In this document: positions 1-4,995 of the stretch, piece after piece | How the letters are laid out: every line of letters starts with the position of its first letter | Position numbering within the stretch: position 1 is the first letter of the stretch | NCBI GenBank assembly: GCA_019233165.1 | Contig: JAFAMS010000032.1 | Span: forward strand, 1-6,720 | Direction: 5' to 3' | DNA length: 6,720 nucleotides | DNA from: Vulcanimicrobiota bacterium | GTDB taxonomy: Bacteria > Vulcanimicrobiota > Vulcanimicrobiia > Vulcanimicrobiales > Vulcanimicrobiaceae | The notes under the pieces: generated by a model | What the model was told of the DNA's origin: nothing | The model's database searches: none | What the model saw: the letters and a program-made list of their open reading frames with translations, nothing else | Translations under genes and position numbers: made by a program

Positions 1-1062
1 CGACGTGGAGCGGAACTCGCCGCGTTCGAAGAGCACGTGCGTGATCGGATACGCCAAGACGACGAGGCCTACGATCGCCGGGATCATGATGAAGTTGACG
101 AGCCGCAGGCCGGTGACGACGGAATTGCGCAGACCTGGGCGGTTCGAGCCTGCGAACTGCGATGCCAGCAGCGGGAAGAGTACCGTCGCGATCGCCGCGG
201 CGAAGATTTGCTGCGGAAAGAAGACGAGTTTCGAGGCGTAGTTCATCCCCGACATATATCCGGGCGGAAGCGTCGAGGCGAAAAAACGATCGAAGAACAG
301 CGCGAGCTGACCGGCGGCCGAGCCGATGACGATCGGCCCGAGCATCGTCCACATTCGTCCGAGTCCCGGATGACCGAGATCGATCACGAAGCGATAGCGC
401 CCCAGGCGGAAGAACGACGGAAGCTGGACCAGGAGCTGCATCGAAAGACCGAGCGCGGTCCCCAGAACGAGCGCGTAGATTCCGATCTGGTGGAAGAGCA
501 GGACCGTGACCGCAATCGTCACGACGTTGATCGCAATCCCTTGGAGCGCCGGCGCGAGAAAACGGTGATGTGCGTTGAGCATCGCTGCGACGACGCCTGC
601 GAGCGAGGTCGCGACGATGCTCGGCATCATCCAGCGCGTCATCCGGATCGCGACGCCCATCTGCGGCTCCGGGAACCCGTGCGCGATCAGCGGGACGAAA
701 TACGGCGCCAAGAGCCACCCGAGCGTCGCGGCGGCGACCAGCACGATCGCCAGGCCGTTGAGGATCGTGCTCGCCAAGCGCCACGCGTCTTCGTCGTGGC
801 CGCGCGCGAGATAATCGGAGAACGTCGGAACGAGCGCGCTCACCAGCGCGCCGTTGAAGAGGCCGAACACGATCGTCGGGATCGTAGCCGTCGCGAGGAA
901 CGTGTCCAGCTCCCAGTGCGTCCCGAAGTAGTGCGCGTTCACGACTTCCCGCCCGAAGCCGAGCAGCGACGAGCCGAGCGTCGCCGCCATGACGATCAGC
1001 GTCGAGCGCGCGAACGCATGCGGCCGCGGGAGGCTCGGGACGACGCGAAGCTGCGGCTTCAT
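1..1062 (-). CDS. murJ: MurJ/MviN-family lipid flippase, N-terminal 354 residues (C-terminus outside the window)
   Basis: Integral membrane protein of the MOP superfamily; the family flips lipid-linked precursors (lipid II for MurJ) across the cytoplasmic membrane. I translated the minus strand by hand from the ATG at 1062 and it stays open to base 1. Seen: TM1 with LLGFGREVVNAHYFG (residues 33-47), Asp53 followed by a conserved-type ATIP stretch, the TM8-like segment NYASKLVFFPQQ (274-285), and LFERGEF (344-350), the classic MviN/MurJ signature. About ten hydrophobic segments are visible; the family is usually near 500-550 residues, so roughly a third is missing. The start overlaps the methyltransferase stop as ATGA and lacks a strong ribosome-binding site, implying coupled translation. 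Odd: by eye the equivalents of E. coli Arg18 and Arg52/53 are Ser32 and Phe66/Gly67, and Arg270 is Lys279, while Arg24 and Asp39 are kept (Arg38, Asp53). It could thus be a MurJ paralogue for another lipid-linked glycan. Family assignment is secure; the substrate is not. Confidence 0.93.
   Translation of the reverse strand, partial: MKPQLRVVPSLPRPHAFARSTLIVMAATLGSSLLGFGREVVNAHYFGTHWELDTFLATATIPTIVFGLFNGALVSALVPTFSDYLARGHDEDAWRLASTILNGLAIVLVAAATLGWLLAPYFVPLIAHGFPEPQMGVAIRMTRWMMPSIVATSLAGVVAAMLNAHHRFLAPALQGIAINVVTIAVTVLLFHQIGIYALVLGTALGLSMQLLVQLPSFFRLGRYRFVIDLGHPGLGRMWTMLGPIVIGSAAGQLALFFDRFFASTLPPGYMSGMNYASKLVFFPQQIFAAAIATVLFPLLASQFAGSNRPGLRNSVVTGLRLVNFIMIPAIVGLVVLAYPITHVLFERGEFRSTS
1059..1062 (-). 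other. ATGA stop/start overlap, methyltransferase to MurJ-like flippase
   Basis: Read on the minus strand, the four bases are ATGA: the ATG starts the flippase and the TGA ends the methyltransferase. No strong Shine-Dalgarno precedes the ATG, so the flippase probably depends on termination-reinitiation by ribosomes finishing the methyltransferase. Confidence 0.88.
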
Positions 1063-1886
1063 CCGAGCTGAGCCGGATCCGTCACGGCGGGACCGTCATG
1101 AGCCGGAAAGAGCGTGGAGAAACCACCCGGCTTCGAGTACGCTTCCGCGACGGTCCGCTCCGGAAAACCGGCTGCCGCCAGGAGGTCTCGGCGAACGAAG
1201 AACGCGTTCACACCGGCCGAATCGGTGCCGACGAGCGCATACCCCTTTCGGTCCCCTAAAAATTTAAGTGCGCTTAAGCTTGCTCCGTAGTAGAGCGTCT
1301 TGTTCCAGCGATGGGCCGGGTCGTAGCGCATGATCCAGAACCGGTCCGGCGGGATGCTTCCGTTATATTCGATCACGACGACGCGCGGGCGATAACCGCC
1401 CAAAGCCTCCCACACCCAGTAATCGTTCCCGTCGATGTCGATCGAGAGCAGGTCGAACTCCTGCGGAACGCCCGCCCGTTCGAACAGCTGTACGATGTTC
1501 TCGCGGGTAACGAACTCGCACAGCACGGTCACCCCGCCGTCGCGATACCGCTCGCGCAGCCGCGCGGCGTACGCCGGGTCGCCTTCGATCAGAACGCCGT
1601 TCCATCCGTACCATTGCGAGAGCAGCGCGGTATTGCACTCGCTTCCGTCTTGGACGCCGAACTCGACGAAGAAGCGGTCGCGGCCGAGGCGGAAGAGGAG
1701 CTCGCGCAAGATGCCGTCTTCTCCGTTCTGCGAGAGCACTTTGCGTTCGAACGATTGCAGCTCGCCGAACGAGCGCAGCGCGCGGGTGTGGCGCATGCGC
1801 GCGAGCCGGCGGGCGCCGCCTAGAACGGCTTGCACGGCGGGGAGCATCGAGAGCCTGACCGCGAGCGGACCGACCAGTTTCTTCAC
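1059..1886 (-). CDS. FkbM-like SAM-dependent methyltransferase
   Basis: A 275-residue soluble protein with a Rossmann-type methyltransferase core. Seen in order: SQNGEDGIL (52-60), a signature that precedes the fold in this subgroup; FFVEFGVQDGSECNTALL (72-89), matching the glycine-containing SAM-binding motif I; GVLIEGDP (97-104), with the acidic residue after strand 2; FDLLSIDIDGNDYWVWEAL (144-162), the post-motif strand with its Asp residues; and VVVIEYN (169-175). The C-terminal part (about 195-235) closes the sheet. FkbM-type enzymes usually O-methylate sugars or polyketides; here the neighbours (GT-C protein, flippase) suggest a glycan or its lipid carrier, which is inference. The start is GTG at 1886, chosen because it overlaps the upstream stop as GTGA; no good ribosome-binding site precedes it. 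Basic residues in 1-35 form an amphipathic, possibly membrane-associating extension. Odd: codons near 1255-1282 are AT-rich with two TTA leucines. The methyltransferase fold is confident; the substrate is unknown. Confidence 0.85.
   Translation of the reverse strand: MKKLVGPLAVRLSMLPAVQAVLGGARRLARMRHTRALRSFGELQSFERKVLSQNGEDGILRELLFRLGRDRFFVEFGVQDGSECNTALLSQWYGWNGVLIEGDPAYAARLRERYRDGGVTVLCEFVTRENIVQLFERAGVPQEFDLLSIDIDGNDYWVWEALGGYRPRVVVIEYNGSIPPDRFWIMRYDPAHRWNKTLYYGASLSALKFLGDRKGYALVGTDSAGVNAFFVRRDLLAAAGFPERTVAEAYSKPGGFSTLFPAHDGPAVTDPAQLG
1883..1886 (-). other. GTGA stop/start overlap, GT-C protein to methyltransferase
   Basis: Read on the minus strand the four bases are GTGA: GTG starts the methyltransferase and TGA ends the GT-C protein. 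The preceding bases carry no clear ribosome-binding site, again pointing to coupled translation. Confidence 0.85.
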
Positions 1887-4078
1887 CGAGCGACGTCGAC
1901 CGATCCGACCATCGTCTTGAAATCACGGACCCCGCCGAACTCCGCCGAGATTCCCGTTCCCGCGCTGGCGTGTACCGCGGCGATCACGTTGAAGCTGAGC
2001 GTCGAGCTCGGCGCCAGCAGCAACCGGTCGCCGTACGGCGTCAAGTCGACGAGCAGATCGTTCCAGGCATTCAGCTTCCCCGGGACGACGACGTACGTGA
2101 AGAGATCGCGCCGGTAGACCTTCGGTTTGCTCAAGCGCGAATCGATCGTGAAATCGATGTGGCGGCCGAGCGCGTCGATGAGCTCGATCCCGAAGATCGC
2201 GCGAGGATAGACATCGCCTGCGTAGTCCTGACCCGGCCGTAAGCGGACCCTAAAGCTGCGGACGGCTGCCGTAACGCGCTGCGATACCGCGGCGACGTGC
2301 CACGTTGCGTCGGTCGCTTTCGGAAGAGCGTACGCCAGCACCGACGCTCCGTCGGCGGCGCGCGCGCGGCGGAGTACGCCGCTCGTGAAATCGCGCGGAT
2401 CGTAAGTCCAGCCCGACGGGACGTAGGGCGGCTTCTCGCTCCAGCTTCGCAGTTCGGCGTTGGCGAGGGTGCGCAGGCCGCCGACGAATGTCCGCGCGTT
2501 TGAGAATGTCTCGGTTCCGTTGTCGGGATCGAGCGCGACGACTTGCACCGAGGTGTCCCCTTCGGCGGCGATCTCGTTCGCGTTCGCTCCCGCCGAGAGC
2601 CATACGGTCGTCGTCGCATGCTCCGGCAGCTTGGTCGCCAAACCGCGGTCCCAGAGGCGCACGTACGTCCCTTCGCCCTGTACGTAGACGAGGAACCGCA
2701 CCGTTTTTTGCGGGCCGGCGTTGCGGACGTTTACGTGCAGCGCGTCGATCTGCTGCGTGCCGGGGTCGAGCTTCGCGTCGAGCAGCTCGACCGAAAGGCG
2801 CTCGCGCTGAGCGCGGGCGATCCCGACCGATGTCGCAACGACGACGAGCGCCGCGCTCACCGCGACTATCCAGCGCGTTTGCAGTTTCCGACCGGCGGCG
2901 AGCTCGACGACGTTCGCGCGCGGGCTTGCTAGAAAGACCAGCAGCACCGGCGGCCAGTACATGAAATAGTTCTGCAGCGAACGCGGAGCGAGAAACAAAA
3001 CGACCGCGGGCGCCAGGAACGGGAGAAACGAAAGCCGCCTCCACTGCCACGCATAGAGGACCAGCAAGAGCGCGAACGCACCTAGGCTGAGGCGCTGGTA
3101 GAGCTCCGGTTGCCAATCCTTGGCGTTCGACGTCGTGAACTGAACCAGGCCGGAGCCGAACGAGATCAGACCGCCGCTCATCGGCTCGGTGATCCCGTGC
3201 AGCCATGCCGTCGGGTGCCAGAGCGCGAACGGAAGGTTGGGAAGCGCGAACGCAAGGAACGCGAGCGCGGCGGGGACGAGAAATGCAAAAACGTCGCGCC
3301 GTATTCGCGCGACGTGCATCCAAAAGATCAGTGCGAACGGGACGACGAGCCACGGAGTCTGCTTGAACGCACAGGCGATACCGAGCCAGATCGCGGCCGA
3401 CCACGGCGAGCGGTTCCAGTACCACGCGCAGAGCATCATCGCCGGCACCCATAAGATATCGGTTACGCCGCCGACGGTGTAGTCGAGATACGACGGAGCC
3501 ACGAAGAGGACGAGCGGGAAGATCGCGCGCAGCCCGGGTGGTGCTGCCCACGCCAGGATGAGGATCGCGGCCAAATGGGCCGCGACGCTGATCCACAGAA
3601 CGTTGTGGGCGTGCGCGGCGATGAACGGGACGTAGAGCAGAAACGAAAGGGCCGGATACGACTCGACGTAGACGCCCAGTCCTTGCGCCGTCGGGGTGAC
3701 GAGCGTCTGCGGCGCGTTGAAGATCGCATACGCCGCTTCCATGCTCTTCGTATAGGGGTCCACGCCCTCGAGGAGCAGACGGGCGGAGTAGGCGTTGAAC
3801 AGCAGAGCGTCGGTCCCGTAAAATGCGACCTTGTATTTCACGATCGCACCGGCGACCGCGAGGAACGCATAGGCGAGCGCGCCGACCGCGATCCATTCGC
3901 TCGCCTCCGGTGCCAGAAATGCGGCCGCAGCGAGCGCGAATCCGAAGACGTAACAGCTGAGGCTGAGATAGATGACCGGCAGATGCAAGTTCGCCTCGAC
4001 GTTCTGCCACAGGACGTATCCGGCGCCGATGAGGACGGCGGAGGCGATCAAGAACCCGGCGGCTCGCTGCTCCTTCAG
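1883..4078 (-). CDS. GT-C-type membrane glycosyltransferase-like protein with extracytoplasmic C-terminal beta domains
   Basis: A 731-residue protein in two parts. Residues about 9-420 are polytopic, with ten or more hydrophobic segments. The first outer loop carries FYGTDALLFNAYSARLL followed by EGVDPY (86-109), resembling the acidic loop and DPY motif of GT87/DUF2029-like polyprenyl-phosphate-sugar mannosyltransferases. Further along are AFKQTPWLVVPF (237-248) and RSLQNYFMYWPP (366-377), placed as in GT-C enzymes. A last helix (403-420) leads to a soluble region of about 310 residues: a CARDB-like stretch around 425-530 (with NVRNAGP), then a beta-rich, possibly jelly-roll part at 540-729. 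Expected role: transfer of a sugar from a lipid donor on the outer membrane face, with the C-terminus binding glycan; this is inferred. The start is uncertain. The open frame extends to a TTG at 4309, but those 77 residues are an Arg/Asp-rich shadow of the upstream gene. CTG at 4078 gives a CTGA overlap, an AGG seven bases upstream and a basic N-terminus before TM1; TTG at 4051 is the alternative. Confidence 0.8.
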   Translation of the reverse strand: MKEQRAAGFLIASAVLIGAGYVLWQNVEANLHLPVIYLSLSCYVFGFALAAAAFLAPEASEWIAVGALAYAFLAVAGAIVKYKVAFYGTDALLFNAYSARLLLEGVDPYTKSMEAAYAIFNAPQTLVTPTAQGLGVYVESYPALSFLLYVPFIAAHAHNVLWISVAAHLAAILILAWAAPPGLRAIFPLVLFVAPSYLDYTVGGVTDILWVPAMMLCAWYWNRSPWSAAIWLGIACAFKQTPWLVVPFALIFWMHVARIRRDVFAFLVPAALAFLAFALPNLPFALWHPTAWLHGITEPMSGGLISFGSGLVQFTTSNAKDWQPELYQRLSLGAFALLLVLYAWQWRRLSFLPFLAPAVVLFLAPRSLQNYFMYWPPVLLVFLASPRANVVELAAGRKLQTRWIVAVSAALVVVATSVGIARAQRERLSVELLDAKLDPGTQQIDALHVNVRNAGPQKTVRFLVYVQGEGTYVRLWDRGLATKLPEHATTTVWLSAGANANEIAAEGDTSVQVVALDPDNGTETFSNARTFVGGLRTLANAELRSWSEKPPYVPSGWTYDPRDFTSGVLRRARAADGASVLAYALPKATDATWHVAAVSQRVTAAVRSFRVRLRPGQDYAGDVYPRAIFGIELIDALGRHIDFTIDSRLSKPKVYRRDLFTYVVVPGKLNAWNDLLVDLTPYGDRLLLAPSSTLSFNVIAAVHASAGTGISAEFGGVRDFKTMVGSVDVAR
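4075..4078 (-). other. CTGA stop/start overlap, lipoprotein to GT-C protein (candidate CTG start)
   Basis: Read on the minus strand the bases are CTGA. TGA ends the lipoprotein; CTG would start the GT-C protein. No ATG, GTG or TTG exists in that frame between the TTG at 4309 and the TTG at 4051, so the geometry shared with the two downstream junctions favours CTG. An AGG sits seven bases upstream. A perfect AAGGAG at 4070-4075 lies just inside the gene, 18 bases before TTG 4051, which is too far for normal use. Confidence 0.55.
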
Positions 4079-4932
4079 ACGCGTACCTGCAAGTCGCGCG
4101 CGGCGCGCGCGTAGATCCCGATCGCGGTCGCACGCGGGCCTTTCCCAAGCACGATCAGATCGCCGCCCGGATCCGTCGCGAGAGCGACGGCGTCGTGCAT
4201 CGTCGGCGTCTGCTTGACGGCGAGCAGCGTCTGCATCGCGATCACGCTCAGGTACGACGCGCCGCCGGCGCGCGTCAGCGCGTAGATTGCAGCGGAAGGC
4301 TTCGAGCAAACCGGTGCTCTTCCGACGTTGGTGGTGTCGGTCGTCGCGGCGTCCCGGATCCGCACGAGCGTGACGTGCTCGTCACGCTCGGAAACGATCA
4401 GCGACGGCTCTCCCATCCCTTCGCAATATGCAAGCGACGTCGTCCCGGCGGGAAGCGGGACCGAGCGCGACAACCGAGCCCCGCTCGACGGAATCTCGAA
4501 GGCGACGAGGGCGGCACGGTCGCGCACGAACGCCCACGTTCCAGCCGGCGACGAAGCGAGCGCGACGACTGCCGCGGGCGCCGGAATCACGCGGAGCTTG
4601 CGGCCTTGCGCGCTCCACTCTTCGATGGCGCCGCCGGCGACGGTCGTGAGCCCGAGATAGATGCGCCCATCGCGCCCGACCGCGATCGAATCGGCCTCGC
4701 GCGTAACGCCGAACCGGCGTATCACCGTCCCGTCGCTCGCGCTCTCTAGCGTGACGTTGCGATCGGAATCGTTTCCGCCGACGAGAGCGAGCATTCCGTC
4801 GCCGCTCGCGCTCACCGCAATCGCGTCCGCGGGAGCCGGGATGAGGCGATAGCCGCGATCGTCGTTGCGTCCTGCGCACGCGCAGAGCGTCGAGATTCCG
4901 ACAACGGTCGCAAAGAGAAGCGCGAAACGCAC
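4075..4932 (-). CDS. Putative lipoprotein with six beta-propeller-like repeats
   Basis: A 285-residue exported protein of unrecognised family. The N-terminus has a lipoprotein signal: Arg2, hydrophobic core FALLFATVVGIST, then LCA before Cys19. A Cys at -2 of the lipobox is unusual but tolerable. The mature part divides by eye into six units of 40-45 residues starting near 35, 80, 120, 162, 206 and 246. Each unit opens with an A-x-x-(I/V/L)-A-type strand (DAIAVSASGDG, DSIAVGRDGR, AVVALASSPAG, DAVALATDPGG) and is partly joined by a PAPA linker. This is the look of a six-bladed NHL/YVTN-type propeller that fills the whole mature chain. No catalytic residues stand out; a binding or scaffolding role at the membrane surface is inferred. 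GTG at 4932 was chosen because it gives a compact signal peptide; an in-frame GTG at 4995, preceded by AGGG ten bases away, would add 21 basic residues. It is first in the minus-strand operon and its stop overlaps the GT-C start. Confidence 0.72.
   Translation of the reverse strand: MRFALLFATVVGISTLCACAGRNDDRGYRLIPAPADAIAVSASGDGMLALVGGNDSDRNVTLESASDGTVIRRFGVTREADSIAVGRDGRIYLGLTTVAGGAIEEWSAQGRKLRVIPAPAAVVALASSPAGTWAFVRDRAALVAFEIPSSGARLSRSVPLPAGTTSLAYCEGMGEPSLIVSERDEHVTLVRIRDAATTDTTNVGRAPVCSKPSAAIYALTRAGGASYLSVIAMQTLLAVKQTPTMHDAVALATDPGGDLIVLGKGPRATAIGIYARAARDLQVRV
4879..4932 (-). other. Lipoprotein signal peptide
   Basis: Residues 1-18 of the propeller-like lipoprotein: a short n-region with one Arg, a hydrophobic core of about 13 residues, and LCA immediately before the presumed lipidated Cys19 (codon 4876-4878). 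Signal peptidase II cleavage is expected before Cys19. The -2 Cys makes the site slightly atypical; Cys17 would be a poorer choice because Leu would occupy -1. Confidence 0.65.
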
Positions 4933-4995
4933 GGTGCGCCGTTCCCGCGATTTGTGGAAGAAACCCTTTCCGGGGGAGCGAAAGCACAGCGCCAC
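4933..4995. promoter_or_regulatory. Divergent intergenic region, likely holding promoters for both directions
   Basis: This 63-base gap is the only non-coding stretch in the window and separates the minus-strand operon from the plus-strand DUF2079 gene, so both promoters should lie here or in the flanking coding ends. I see no convincing -35/-10 pair on either strand. A GGGGGAG purine run at 4972-4978 resembles a ribosome-binding site for the plus gene but sits 17 bases before its GTG, which is too far to be convincing. A perfect CACGTG palindrome at 4993-4998 straddles the right edge and supplies GTG codons to both strands. If the lipoprotein starts at 4995 instead, the gap vanishes. Confidence 0.4.

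Noticed and set aside
37..1071. Long plus-strand open frame of 344 codons.
   Set aside because: Its translation is Arg/Asp/Glu-rich, without hydrophobic or domain structure, and lies antisense to the clear MurJ-family gene. GC-rich codon usage commonly leaves such antisense frames open.
1262..1277. Inverted repeat TTAAG-TGCG-CTTAA as a transcription terminator.
   Set aside because: The stem is only five AT-rich base pairs, lies inside the methyltransferase reading frame, and is mid-operon.
3575..4114. Plus-strand frame of 179 codons.
   Set aside because: Charged, featureless translation antisense to the GT-C membrane domain.
2250..4148. Minus-strand frame of 632 codons overlapping the GT-C gene in another frame.
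   Set aside because: Arg-rich translation without membrane segments; it is an out-of-frame shadow of the GT-C gene, whose own frame gives coherent transmembrane and beta-rich regions.
4079..4309. N-terminal extension of the GT-C frame up to TTG 4309.
   Set aside because: The extra 77 residues read as Arg/Asp repeats produced by the propeller gene's codons in another frame and would overlap it by over 230 bases.
4972..4978. GGGGGAG as the ribosome-binding site of the DUF2079 gene.
   Set aside because: It lies 17 bases before GTG 4996, and no start codon occurs in the right frame at normal spacing.
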